Positions 1 through 8,620 of a DNA stretch of 64,000 nt are shown piece after piece (within the stretch, counting starts at the first letter, position 1; every line of letters begins with the position of its first letter). Below the pieces are notes generated by a model. The model saw only the letters and a program-made list of their open reading frames with translations, searched no databases and had not been told where the DNA came from. This stretch comes from Streptomyces benahoarensis (GTDB lineage: Bacteria; Actinomycetota; Actinomycetes; Streptomycetales; Streptomycetaceae): the NCBI RefSeq assembly GCF_007280575.1, contig NZ_VKJP01000001.1, forward strand, positions 1 through 64,000, in the 5' to 3' direction. The translations under genes and the position numbers were made by a program.

Positions 1-3000
1 CTACCCGCCCACACCCCTATGCCGCACCGCCGACCCCGACCGGTCCTTCAGGACCTCCAGCTGAGCCGGGATGCGGCCCTTCAGATCCGCGACATGGCTG
101 ACGATGCCGACACTGCGGTCCCGTTCCCGCAGCCCGTCCAGTACGTCCAGCACCTCGTCCAGGCTCTGTTCGTCGAGGCTGCCGAAGCCCTCGTCGATGA
201 AGAGGGTGTCCAGGCGGGTGCCGCCCGCCTCGTCCGTCACCACGTCGGCGAGGCCCAGCGCCAGGGCGAGCGAGGCGTAGAACGTCTCCCCGCCCGACAG
301 GCTGGAGGTGTCCCGCTCGCGTCCCGTCCAGGCGTCGATCACGCGCAGTCCCAGGCCGGAGCGGCGCGACCCGGCACTGCGCGCGTCCGTGTGCACCAGG
401 GTGTAGCGGCCGCCCGACATCCGCTGCAGCCGCTCCCCCGCCACCACCGCGACCTGTTCCAGGCGGGCGGCCAGGACGTACGACTCCAGCCGCATCCGGC
501 GTACGTTCTCCCCGGAGACGCCCGCCACCAGCGACGCGACGCCGCCGACCACGCCGAACTCGGCGTACAGCGGGGCCAGTTGGCGGGCCTCCGCGGTCGC
601 CCGGTGCGACAGCCGGTCCAGCGCCGCGCAGCGCTCCTGTGCTCCCGTGCGGACCGCGGCCGCCTCGCGCAGCCGCCGCCCGGCGGCCTCCACGGAGCGG
701 CGCGCGGCGGCCGGGTCCACCTCCGCGCCCGTCGCCACGGCGGCTGCCGCTTCGGCGTCGGCCAGCTCGCGTTCCGCCGCCGCCGCTTCCGCCTCCCGGT
801 GGGCGACCCGTTCGGCCAGCTCCCGCCGTACCGCATCCGGCAGCTGCGCGGCCACCGCCTGCGCCACGTCCGCGAACCCCGCCGATGCGACGGCCTCGGC
901 CCGCGCCTCCTCGGCCTCCCGCAGCCGCCGGTCCGCCGTGCGGGCGGCGCCCGCCGCGTCCACCACGGCGGCCAGCATCGCCGCCCGCCGCTCGCCGCGC
1001 CGGGCCCGCTCCGCGACGCTCGCGCACTCCCCGCGGGCCCGCGCCACCTCCTCGCGGAGCGCGGCCCGCTCCGCCTCCAGCGCCTCCCGCCGGGAGAGGC
1101 GGGCCGCGATGCGGCGCTCGGCGTCCTGCCGCTCCGTGCGCCGCCGCTCCGCCTCGCGTTCCGCGGCCGTCAGCGCCTCCCGCGCGGCCCGCACCCCGGC
1201 CGCCACCGTCCACACCTCGGCGTACTCGGCGGCCAACTCCTCGACGCGGGCGGCGCGTTCGGCGGCCGGGGCGTCCCCGGCCGCGGCGGTGGCGGCGGAC
1301 AGTTCGCCGTGGACCTCCCGCACCCGGCCCTCCGCCGCCCGGTACGCGTCCTCCCGCTCCTGGTACGCGGCGAGCGCCGCCTCCTCCTCGGCGCGGCCGA
1401 CGTGCCCCTCCCCCGGCTGTGCGGGATCCGGGTGTGCCGTCGCGCCGCAGACCGCGCACGGCGCGCCGTCGCGCAGCGCGGCGGCCAGCTCGGCGGCGAC
1501 GCCCCGCAGCCGCCGGTCCTTCAGCTCCAGCCACCGCTCATGTGCCGCGGCGGACCGCTCCCGTGCGGCCAGGGACTCACCGCGCAGCCGCTCCAGGCGG
1601 GCCGCCAGCTCGTCCCGGCGCCGGGACGCCGCCGCGCGCTCCCGCGCCGTGGCCACCGCCGCCTCCAGCGCCTCCGCGCGCCCCACGGCCTCCTGGGCGC
1701 TCTCCACCCGTTCCTGAAGGGCGCGGCGCCGCGCGTCCCATCCGTCGAGCCATTCCGCGCACTCCGCCACGGCGTCCTCGTCGGCGGCGCCCTCGCGCTC
1801 CGATGCCTCCCGTTCGGCGGCCAGCGCGGCGACACGCTCCTCCGCGCGCCGGGCCGCGGCCAGTGCGCCGAGCTGTTCGCGCTCCGCGTGTTCCCGTGCG
1901 GCGAGGTGGTCCGGCTCCGCACCGGCGAGGGAGGCGGGCAGCTCGGCGCGGCGGGCGCGCTCCGTGGCGTCGGCGGCCTCGGCCTCCCGGCGGGCCGTCG
2001 CACACCACGCCAGCGTCGGCGCCACCTCGGCGGCCCGGCCCGCCGCCGCCAGCCGCTCACGGTCCCGGGCATCCGTCGCGGCCGTCCCCGCCAGGCGGGC
2101 GGCACGGTCCCGGGCCTCGGCGAGGCGACGCCGTACCCGGTCGCGCTCCTGCGCCTCCTCCCACGCCAGGGCGGCCGCCCGCTCCGCCTCCCCGGCGGAC
2201 CGCTCCGCGCAGGTGGCCAAGGCCAGCCGCTCCCGCGCCGCGACCCGCGCCACGGCCATCCGTACGAGGACGGAGGCGGCGAACCCGGGCTCGCCCACGC
2301 CCGGGGCGTCCGGAACCGTCTCCGCAGCCGGGCGGCGGCCCGCGGTGCCCGGCTTCCGCGCGGCCGGGATGATGCCTGCCGCGGAACCGGCCGGCAGCGC
2401 GGGCAGCGCCGCGAGATCCGGGCACTCCCCGGCCGCCTCCGCCGCGCGGTGCGCGAGCGCCAGCAGCCGTTCGTCGCCGCCGCGGACCCGCTCCGCCGCC
2501 GCCTTCCGCCGGGCCGCGAGCCGCTCCTCGACGGCGGCGAAGCGGCGGGTGTCGAAGAGCCGGCCCAGCAGCCGTGCCCGGGACTCCGCGTCGGCCCGCA
2601 GGAACCGCGCGAAGTCGCCCTGCGGCAACAGCACGACCTGGCAGAACTGCTCCTTGTTCAGGCCGAGCAGCCCGCCGATCTCCTCGCCGATCTCCTGGTG
2701 CGACCGGCTCAGCGCCTTCCACCGGCCGCCCTCGCCGGGCCCGGGCGCGTACTCCCGCAGCCGGCTCTGTGCCTTCTCCCGCGTCGTGCCCGTACCACGC
2801 TTCTTCGGGCGCGTCTGCTCGGGCAGCCGGGTAATCTCCAACCGGCGTCCGGCGACGGTCAGTTCGAGCACCACCTCCGTCGGCGTCCACGGATCGGCGA
2901 GATCGCTGCGCAGCGCCTGCCCGGCCTGCCGGACGCCAGGCACCGAGCCGTACAGCGCGAAGCACACCGCGTCCAGGACGGAGGTCTTGCCCGCGCCGGT

Positions 3001-3108
3001 GGGGCCGTGCAGCAGGAACAGGCCGTCCCGCGACAGCCGGTCGAAGTCGACGGTCTGCGCGCCGCCGAACGGACCGAACGCCGTGACCGACAACCGGTGC
3101 AGCCTCAC
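1..3108 (-). CDS. sbcC: Exonuclease subunit SbcC (Rad50-like ATPase)
   Basis: Large subunit of the SbcCD nuclease, which opens and trims hairpins and blocked double-strand ends; acts on DNA in the cytoplasm. The 1035-aa product begins with a Rad50-type ABC half: Walker A GPTGAGKT at residues 35-42. A long Ala/Arg/Glu-rich coiled coil follows, broken by a zinc hook CAVC (Cys551, Cys554). The C-terminal half has the LSGGE signature and Walker B (LFIDEGFGSLD). The start is GTG at 3108 and overlaps the sbcD stop by 4 bp (GTGA); the open frame extends far upstream but only as an antisense shadow of sbcD. A Pro/Gly/Ala-rich insertion at about residues 236-286 is unusual for the coil. The stop codon is the first three bases of the window, so the gene is complete. 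Confidence 0.96.
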   Translation of the reverse strand: MRLHRLSVTAFGPFGGAQTVDFDRLSRDGLFLLHGPTGAGKTSVLDAVCFALYGSVPGVRQAGQALRSDLADPWTPTEVVLELTVAGRRLEITRLPEQTRPKKRGTGTTREKAQSRLREYAPGPGEGGRWKALSRSHQEIGEEIGGLLGLNKEQFCQVVLLPQGDFARFLRADAESRARLLGRLFDTRRFAAVEERLAARRKAAAERVRGGDERLLALAHRAAEAAGECPDLAALPALPAGSAAGIIPAARKPGTAGRRPAAETVPDAPGVGEPGFAASVLVRMAVARVAARERLALATCAERSAGEAERAAALAWEEAQERDRVRRRLAEARDRAARLAGTAATDARDRERLAAAGRAAEVAPTLAWCATARREAEAADATERARRAELPASLAGAEPDHLAAREHAEREQLGALAAARRAEERVAALAAEREASEREGAADEDAVAECAEWLDGWDARRRALQERVESAQEAVGRAEALEAAVATARERAAASRRRDELAARLERLRGESLAARERSAAAHERWLELKDRRLRGVAAELAAALRDGAPCAVCGATAHPDPAQPGEGHVGRAEEEAALAAYQEREDAYRAAEGRVREVHGELSAATAAAGDAPAAERAARVEELAAEYAEVWTVAAGVRAAREALTAAEREAERRRTERQDAERRIAARLSRREALEAERAALREEVARARGECASVAERARRGERRAAMLAAVVDAAGAARTADRRLREAEEARAEAVASAGFADVAQAVAAQLPDAVRRELAERVAHREAEAAAAERELADAEAAAAVATGAEVDPAAARRSVEAAGRRLREAAAVRTGAQERCAALDRLSHRATAEARQLAPLYAEFGVVGGVASLVAGVSGENVRRMRLESYVLAARLEQVAVVAGERLQRMSGGRYTLVHTDARSAGSRRSGLGLRVIDAWTGRERDTSSLSGGETFYASLALALGLADVVTDEAGGTRLDTLFIDEGFGSLDEQSLDEVLDVLDGLRERDRSVGIVSHVADLKGRIPAQLEVLKDRSGSAVRHRGVGG

Positions 3109-4271
3109 GGCGCCACCTCCTCCGTCGCTTCGTGCAGCCGTACCTCTTCGAACGCGGCGCGCAGCACCGCCCGCTCCCCGTCGTCCGCCGCCCGGCCTTC
3201 GCGCACATGCTCCACGAAGTCCTCGGCGACCTCCTGGTCGTCGCGGCCCCGCACCCGCTGGGCGTACGAGGCGAAGGTGACGACCGGGCCCTCGTCCGGG
3301 TCGAAGGCGAGGGCGAGGGTGTGCGGGAAGCGCTCCGTCAGGCGGGCCATCGGCTCCGGCGGGCGCACCGGGTCGGTGAGTGTCGCCTCCACCCAGTGCT
3401 CCGCGTGCCGCTCCAGCGCCGGATCCGCCAGCAGCGCCTCCAGGCGGCCCCGCAGGCGGGCCAGCGGACGCGGGACGGGGGCGTCGACGCGCTCCGCCGT
3501 CACCTCGCCGTCCGCGCCGAGGTCGATCAGCCAGGACGATTTGCGGTGCGCCGCCTCGGAGAAGGAGTACGCGAGCGGGGAGCCCGAGTACCGGACCCGT
3601 TCGGAGAGCGTCTGGCAGCCGTGCAGATGTCCCAGGGCCACGTAGTCGACGCCGTCGAAGACCGCGGCGGGCACCGATGCGACGCCGCCGACCGTCAGGT
3701 CCCGCTCGCTGTCGCTCACCTCGCCGCCGGTCACGAAGGCGTGCGCCAGGACGACGGAGCGCGTTCCGGCGGGGCGGGCGGCGAGGTCGGCGCGGACGCG
3801 GTCCATCGCGGCGCCCAGCACCTCCGTGTGGGCCGCCCGCCCGGCGCCGAGGCGGTCGCGGACGAGGGCCGGTTCGAGGTAGGGCAGGCCGTAGAAGGCG
3901 ACCGGGCCGTCGGCGTCGTCGATCAGGACCGGTTCGCCGCACCGCTCCGGGTCGGTGCGCAGGTGGACGCCGCCGCGCTCCATCAGTCCGGCGCCGACGC
4001 CCAGGCGGCGGGCGGAGTCGTGGTTGCCCGAGATCATGATCGTGGGGACGCCCGCGGCGGCGAGGCGGTGCAGGGCGGAGTCGAACAGCTCGACGGCGGC
4101 GAGCGGCGGCACCGCCCGGTCGTACACATCACCGGCGACGAGGACGGCGTCGACGTCCCGGGCGGTGACGGTCTCGACGAGATGATCGAGGTAGGCGTGC
4201 TGCGCGGTGAGCAGGCTCACGCGGTGGAAGGAGCGCCCCAGGTGCCAGTCGGAGGTGTGCAGAAGTCTCAC
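3105..4271 (-). CDS. sbcD: Exonuclease subunit SbcD (Mre11-like nuclease)
   Basis: Metallophosphoesterase subunit of SbcCD; it carries the Mn-dependent nuclease site that works with the SbcC ATPase. The 388-aa protein shows the family metal motifs in order: DWHLG (Asp8, His10), GDVYD (Asp48), GNHDS (Asn83, His84, Asp85) and a downstream GHLHG. ATG at 4271 gives the canonical MRLLHTSDWHLG start of the family. It is the first gene of a two-gene operon and its TGA overlaps the GTG of sbcC, which implies translational coupling. Length and motif order are normal. Confidence 0.96.
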   Translation of the reverse strand: MRLLHTSDWHLGRSFHRVSLLTAQHAYLDHLVETVTARDVDAVLVAGDVYDRAVPPLAAVELFDSALHRLAAAGVPTIMISGNHDSARRLGVGAGLMERGGVHLRTDPERCGEPVLIDDADGPVAFYGLPYLEPALVRDRLGAGRAAHTEVLGAAMDRVRADLAARPAGTRSVVLAHAFVTGGEVSDSERDLTVGGVASVPAAVFDGVDYVALGHLHGCQTLSERVRYSGSPLAYSFSEAAHRKSSWLIDLGADGEVTAERVDAPVPRPLARLRGRLEALLADPALERHAEHWVEATLTDPVRPPEPMARLTERFPHTLALAFDPDEGPVVTFASYAQRVRGRDDQEVAEDFVEHVREGRAADDGERAVLRAAFEEVRLHEATEEVAP

Positions 4272-4338
4272 AACATCGCTCCGACCTGCATGTTCTGCCT
4301 CTCCATCGGCTTCGGCTCAGCACCGGGTCAGCACGAGT

Positions 4339-4587
4339 CTACGAGTCAGCACGAGTCACGTTGCTCGTGGCAAGCACCCCGTCCATCACGGACCTCATTT
4401 TCGCACCCGCGTCCGGAGTCGAGTGACCGTAGATGTCAGCGATGATCTGAATCGTGGCGTGCCCCAGCCATCGGGAGACCTCCAGCAAGGACACCTCCCA
4501 CCGATGACACTGCTGGCAAAGAAGTGCCGGGCACGTCCCATGGCTCGTGCCATGGGACGCCATGGGAGAACCCTCACGGTGAGCCAC
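4339..4587 (-). pseudogene. Tyrosine recombinase (integrase) C-terminal remnant
   Basis: About 80 codons remain. The part from VSLLEVSRWLGHATIQ to DIYGHS matches the end of phage/ICE-type tyrosine recombinases: the LGH box and the catalytic Tyr in an IYGH context. The catalytic core with the first Arg box is absent upstream, where the frame turns into unrelated repetitive sequence (MASHGTSHGT). It is therefore a decayed 3' end and not a functional integrase. It suggests an integrated element once ended here. No adjacent tRNA gene that could serve as attB was seen. Confidence 0.7.
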
Positions 4588-4598
4588 GAGAGCAGCGT

Positions 4599-4824
4599 TC
4601 AGTCGCCGCTCGTCCTGATCTGCGCTCCGTATTCGTTGCGCCTGTACGTACGCCGTTCGTTCTTCTCGACCTTCCGGGCGAGGAGCCGCTGGCGAATAAC
4701 GGGCGGGGGCGCGGTCAGGTGGACGAACAGGCCCACGCGGTCGATCACGCTCCCGGCCAGGTCGAGTGCCTCGCTCCAGGTGAGGTGTGACCTGGCGCGC
4801 TGCAGTGGTCCGTAGACCAGCTCA
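4599..4824 (-). pseudogene. Nucleoside-kinase-like C-terminal remnant
   Basis: A 74-codon tail starting near ELVYGPLQRARSHLT and running through GLFVHLTAPPPVIRQRLLARK resembles the LID/C-terminal part of dTMP-kinase-like P-loop proteins found in actinobacteria and their phages (VYG motif, then HLTAPP and RL-AR). The P-loop half is missing, because upstream codons in this frame are only antisense to the phosphotransferase gene. The assignment rests on my recall of family motifs. It lies directly beside the integrase remnant, so both probably belong to one lost element. Confidence 0.45.
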
Positions 4825-5127
4825 CTGGTACCGGACGGCTCTGGGGTCCTGGAGGTTCCGGGCGTATTCGACGCACTTCTGCGAGAGCCGGAGCGCCGCG
4901 ACGCGGTGGCGCGGACCGAGGTCGATGGCCTGGACGGCGAGGGTGTGAACGCGGTCGCGAACTGACCGTTGACCGTTCCCAAGCGCGTGGACCACGACGT
5001 GGGGCTCGTAGCACATCGCTCTGTTACTGCGAGAAAGCCGAGCAGGTTCGAAGTGCGTTCGACGCCGGAACTTGACTCGGATTCACCCGAAGCCCCGGCA
5101 GGCCCTCCCCGACTACCGTTGCTCCAC

Positions 5128-6045
5128 ATGACAGCCACCGAGACGGACATCACCGAGGACTTGATCCGGGATCTGCTGCGCGAGCAGCACCCCGACCTGG
5201 CGGAGCGCCCCCTGAAGCTCGGAGCGCTCGGCTGGGACAACCAGGTGTGGCGGCTCGGCGACGACCTTGCCGTCCGATTGCCCTGGGCGACGCAGTCCGC
5301 GGACGCGCTGCTGCGTAAGGAACATGCCTGGCTGCCCACCCTCGCCCCGCGCCTTCCTCTGCAGATCCCCGTCCCGCAGCGCCTTGGTGAGCCCTCCGCA
5401 CGGTTTCCGCGGCCCTGGCTCGTCACCACCTGGGTACCGGGCGAGCCCGCCGACCGCGCCCCCGCTACGCGCGCCGCGGAGGCGGCCGTCGCCTTGGCCG
5501 CCTTCCTGACCGCCCTCCACCGCCCCGCCCCCGACGGGGCGCCCGCAGGCCGAGACCGCGGCGGCCCGCTGACCGACACCGCCGAACACTTCACCCAAGG
5601 GCTCTCCTCGGCCACCGAACTGGGGCTGATTCGCCACCCGGACGCCGTCCGCGCGGTCTGGGAAGACGCCGCTGCCGCGCCGGACTGGGCAGGCCCAAGA
5701 CTCTGGCTGCACGGCGACCTGCATCCGGCCAACATCCTGACCACGAACGGCACCTTCTCCGGCGTGATCGACTTCGGCGACCTCTTCGCCGGCGACCCGG
5801 CCTTCGACCTCGCCGCCGCCTGGATCCTGCTGCCGGACGGCGCCGCCGACCTCTTCCACGAGACCTACCAGCCGAGCCCGGACGCCGCGACCCTACGCCG
5901 AGCCCGCGGCTGGGCGGTGCTGCGCGCCCTCGCCTGCATCCACATCGGAGACGCCGGCGTCCACGGCCGCCCCGGAGGCAAGCCCACCTGGGGCCCACCC
6001 GCCCACGCCGCACTGGAACGCCTCACCGCAACAGTCCACCAGTGA
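5128..6045 (+). CDS. APH-family aminoglycoside-type phosphotransferase
   Basis: Cytoplasmic kinase-fold protein of 305 aa that would transfer phosphate from ATP to a small molecule; the substrate cannot be told from sequence. The Brenner-type catalytic loop HGDLHPANIL lies at His195-Asp197 and the metal-binding IDFGD at Asp215, both intact. The start is ATG 5128. An in-frame ATG lies further upstream at 4969, but the extra 53 residues run over decayed sequence and do not look like a protein. Flanking genes on both sides are remnants, so this is probably surviving cargo of the lost element. APH proteins often act on antibiotics but also on sugars and choline-like compounds; resistance is only a possibility. 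Confidence 0.85.
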   Translation: MTATETDITEDLIRDLLREQHPDLAERPLKLGALGWDNQVWRLGDDLAVRLPWATQSADALLRKEHAWLPTLAPRLPLQIPVPQRLGEPSARFPRPWLVTTWVPGEPADRAPATRAAEAAVALAAFLTALHRPAPDGAPAGRDRGGPLTDTAEHFTQGLSSATELGLIRHPDAVRAVWEDAAAAPDWAGPRLWLHGDLHPANILTTNGTFSGVIDFGDLFAGDPAFDLAAAWILLPDGAADLFHETYQPSPDAATLRRARGWAVLRALACIHIGDAGVHGRPGGKPTWGPPAHAALERLTATVHQ

Positions 6046-6059
6046 TCAAGCACCCGGCG

Positions 6060-6232
6060 GGAGATCTCGGGGTGAGAGTTCGGACGGCCTGCGTCTCAGC
6101 CTGCGCTACCAGGTCCAGGGCGACGATGCGTGCGTAGGTACCTGGCGGTCGGCTCGCCGCTGCCGCACCGTACATCGACGCGGCCCGACGCCGGTCGCCG
6201 AGCGTTTCGAGGGCCTTGGCCGTCCGGCTGTG
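6060..6232 (-). pseudogene. TPR/helix-turn-helix regulator C-terminal remnant
   Basis: The stretch HSRTAKALETLGDRRRAA... to YARIVALDLVAQAETQ matches the tail of actinobacterial XRE-type regulators with tetratricopeptide repeats (KAL..LGD..AA...Y.AA, then TYARI.ALDLV). No DNA-binding domain is encoded upstream in any frame. It is a C-terminal relic of roughly 55 codons that ends close to the stop of the phosphotransferase gene. Confidence 0.5.
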
Positions 6233-6382
6233 AACGGGTAACGGCGGGCGGCCCCATGGCAGTGCCCAGAACGGCAGGCCGTCGCCCTTCTCTGAACTCA
6301 TGACGGTGCGGGCGCGACAGCCAATCTCTGACCCCAGCTCGCCCCAGGACGAATCGGGGGGGGCGGGATAGGATCCGCTGCC

Positions 6383-6565
6383 ATGGGCCATGTGATCTCC
6401 ACTGTGCAGTCGGTCCCTTACTACGCCCAGTGGGCTTCAGCCCATCTCGTGGAAGGCATGGTGACCGGCCGGATTCCGGCGAGCGAGGATCCGGCATGGG
6501 CCGACTACGGAGCCACCACAACGACGAACCACCTCAACTTCGCCGCCGCCCGCTACAAGACCTGA
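6383..6565 (+). pseudogene. C39-peptidase-like N-terminal fragment
   Basis: Sixty codons with an ATG start. The text SVPYYAQWASAHLVEGM, then a DPAWADYGA-type segment, resembles the beginning of actinobacterial papain-like C39 proteins, which normally continue into a CGxAC catalytic cysteine motif. Here the frame stops at RYKT just before that point, so the catalytic part is lost. It could alternatively be an intact small protein of unknown role. The start has no strong ribosome-binding site. Confidence 0.4.
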
Positions 6566-6707
6566 TCTCCCACAGCCCAAGGACGCCGGCACAGCCCCGG
6601 GGCCAACTCGGAGGAAGCCCACCGCCGTGCCGGCCCCGGCACCCCACAGCGCTCCTCCATGACCGGCCCAACGACCCACTCACCATGGAGGAGACAGTCT
6701 CAGCCGG

Positions 6708-6739
6708 GTGGCCGGGTCACGGCAACGTGACCCGGCCAC
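6708..6739. terminator. Strong hairpin with GCAA loop
   Basis: A perfect 14-bp inverted repeat (6708-6721 with 6726-6739) closes on a GCAA tetraloop. It lies between the fragment ending at 6565 and the convergent gene ending at 6826, so it can stop transcription from both sides. No T-run follows, as is usual for streptomycete terminators. Confidence 0.7.
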
Positions 6740-6747
6740 GCGGCCAC

Positions 6748-6778
6748 GCGGCTACCCGGCTACCCGGCTACCCGGCTT
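6748..6778. repeat. Short tandem repeat, unit GCTACCCG
   Basis: Three contiguous copies of an 8-bp unit (gctacccg) followed by a partial one, next to the hairpin. The preceding gcggccac is also doubled. It is probably a slippage product in noncoding DNA. Confidence 0.5.
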
Positions 6779-6825
6779 GACGCGTCAGAATGTGGCGCGG
6801 CTCCGGCGGGAGGGCGTGGCTCCTG

Positions 6826-7626
6826 TCAGCTCTGCTTCCTGAACGCCTGCTGGGCCAGCAGGTCGTCGGCAGGGAGCACGTTCCTCTCCTCGCCGGAGGC
6901 CAGGGCTTCTTCGGTCCGGGCGGATGGCTCCGCCGGGCCGGGGCTGGTCAGGCGCTTCGCGTATGGCGAGCTGGGATGGGCGGCAAGCAGGCGCACCCGG
7001 CCATCACCGGAGCCGCGTGGGGAAATCGGCACCACCGCAGCCGGGAGGCCGCTGTCGTCCGTCACGAACAGTGCGAAGTCGTCGTACCGGAAGTGGTCGA
7101 TGTCCACGATCGGCTTGGGGTAGTGGTGGTACCCGGCGGTCTTCGGGAGCACCCCTGAGTGGGTGCCGGCGGGCAGTGGCACCGAGGCGTTGAAAATCGA
7201 GTCCGTCCACTCGGCCACCTGATCTGCGGTCTCGATGGGGGTGTCCAGGAGCCGTTGGCCGTCGTCGTAGCCGAAGCTCGCATAGCCGGGCAGGGTGTCC
7301 GGGAACGCTCCGACCACCCGCGCGGCGTAGCGGCGGACGTGGTCCACCTTCGAGGGATCCGCGCAGAATTGCGCCGACCACTCGATTCCAAGCGGCAGAA
7401 ACAGGCACAGCCAGCCGTCGCTGTCCTTGACCCACACTCCCCCACCGTGATGGTCCTGGTACGGTCCGGGCGCAAACACCCAATCACCAGTTGTCCCGAC
7501 GAGGTCGCCCATCAATTTGCGGCTGGCCCGGTACTGCGAACTCTCGGTACGCGGTGGGTGGTCTGCCACGGAGATGGTCCACGGAAAGTCTTCGTGCTCT
7601 GGGTGTCCATGTTCCGGGCTGGTCAT
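6826..7626 (-). CDS. Conserved actinobacterial hypothetical protein (DUF6424-like)
   Basis: 266 aa, no signal peptide or membrane segment, and no catalytic motif I can name. Conserved-looking blocks are PWTISVADHPPRT near the N-terminus, PYQDHHGGGVWVKD at about residue 55, EWSAQFCADPSKVD at about 82 and a central DTPIETADQVAEWTDSI. These resemble a streptomycete family that I recall as DUF6424; that name was not verified. The start ATG 7626 has a clear AAGGAG seven bases upstream. It is monocistronic, ending toward the hairpin at 6708. Function unknown. Confidence 0.75.
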   Translation of the reverse strand: MTSPEHGHPEHEDFPWTISVADHPPRTESSQYRASRKLMGDLVGTTGDWVFAPGPYQDHHGGGVWVKDSDGWLCLFLPLGIEWSAQFCADPSKVDHVRRYAARVVGAFPDTLPGYASFGYDDGQRLLDTPIETADQVAEWTDSIFNASVPLPAGTHSGVLPKTAGYHHYPKPIVDIDHFRYDDFALFVTDDSGLPAAVVPISPRGSGDGRVRLLAAHPSSPYAKRLTSPGPAEPSARTEEALASGEERNVLPADDLLAQQAFRKQS

Positions 7627-7760
7627 GGCGATCTCCTTGGCAGGCTGTTCAGCTGGCGGGGAGAGCCCCTGGCGAATCGATCCATTGCAACGGCATTTCT
7701 CCGATACGGTTGCGTCGATTCCGCGGCTCTGCCCTTACGCGAGGAACCGGCATCCGCTCC

Positions 7761-8453
7761 TCAGTAGGGATGGGGCGGCAGGTTCGGGTTTGCCTGTTGG
7801 ACACGTGAGATGTCTCCGTACCTGTGCCAGATGTAGTTGATGGCCGCCGCGATGTTTGCCAGTGGGTCGTAGATCAGATGGGAGGTACCCTCTTCGTGGT
7901 TCTCGGCGAATGTCACGGCAGTCACCTGTGCGTAACCGCGTGAGCAGTTGAAATGCGCCCCGTCCGACTGGACGGCTCCCGTTGCGTTGACGTCGTGCAG
8001 GTTCACCGCGTTCGAGTTGAAGGACGACTCCCGGAACATAAGAGTGAGCAGGTTCGCGTGATTGCTGACCCCGGTGATCCAGCTCGACGGGGCGCCGGTC
8101 ATGGTGCATACCTGTTCCGCGAATCCTCTCGCTGTAGCCTCGTTATTGGGCATAGCAGAGTTTTTCGAGAACCGGACCGAACTCGTCGAAATGGCGCCCG
8201 GCTGCCGGCAATCCACCCCAAACCCCGATTTACGGCCGAGCCTCGTCAGGGAAGAGCAGCCGGGGAACCCGTCGGCATCCGAGCCAGTGAGGCCCAGTGA
8301 CCTCTGCCAGGCAGCATATGCGGACCTGGTCTGTCCCTCATAAATTCCCGTGACTCCCGCTGGAAGGCTGAATCCCGCAGCTACCAAGGCACTTTGGACG
8401 GATTTCACGTCGTTGTTGCGTTTGCCGAAACGGACGTTGGAAAGGAAAACCAC
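7761..8453 (-). CDS. Peptidoglycan-binding, lysozyme-like (transglycosylase) protein
   Basis: 230 aa. Residues about 8-75 form a PG-binding repeat (KSVQSALVAAGF, then SAYAAWQRSLG and SDADGFPG). The C-terminal half is lysozyme-like: RESSFNSNAV supplies a candidate catalytic Glu, and GYAQVTAVTFAENH followed by DPLANIAAAINYI matches the goose-lysozyme/SLT pattern. It should bind and cut cell-wall glycan. There is no signal peptide, so export would need a holin, lysis or a non-classical route, as in phage endolysins. GTG 8453 was chosen because GGAGG sits just upstream; an ATG at 8591 would add 46 residues unlike the family. GC content is lower than in neighbouring genes. Confidence 0.75.
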   Translation of the reverse strand: MVFLSNVRFGKRNNDVKSVQSALVAAGFSLPAGVTGIYEGQTRSAYAAWQRSLGLTGSDADGFPGCSSLTRLGRKSGFGVDCRQPGAISTSSVRFSKNSAMPNNEATARGFAEQVCTMTGAPSSWITGVSNHANLLTLMFRESSFNSNAVNLHDVNATGAVQSDGAHFNCSRGYAQVTAVTFAENHEEGTSHLIYDPLANIAAAINYIWHRYGDISRVQQANPNLPPHPY

Positions 8454-8620
8454 CTTGCCTCCTACCCCTTGCGACCTGCGGTGGGGCAGCACCGACCACG
8501 GCGCACACCACTGGTGATCCACCACGACCAGGTACCGGCCGACCCCACGCAAATGGAGTGCATCCCAGGGATGCCGCGGGTTCGTCAGCATCCCTGGGAT
8601 ACCGCTGGTTTGTCGTCGCG

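Noticed and set aside
1-3942. Very long open frames on both strands across sbcC/sbcD
   Set aside because: They are high-GC antisense or out-of-frame shadows: Arg/Pro/Gly-rich, with no domain, and fully covered by sbcC and sbcD.
4822-5016. 64-codon minus-strand frame next to the kinase-like remnant
   Set aside because: Composition is protein-like but I recognise no family and see no ribosome-binding site; probably more decayed element sequence.
6096-6521. 141-codon minus-strand frame
   Set aside because: Arg/Pro-rich shadow overlapping the remnant frames; no recognisable domain.
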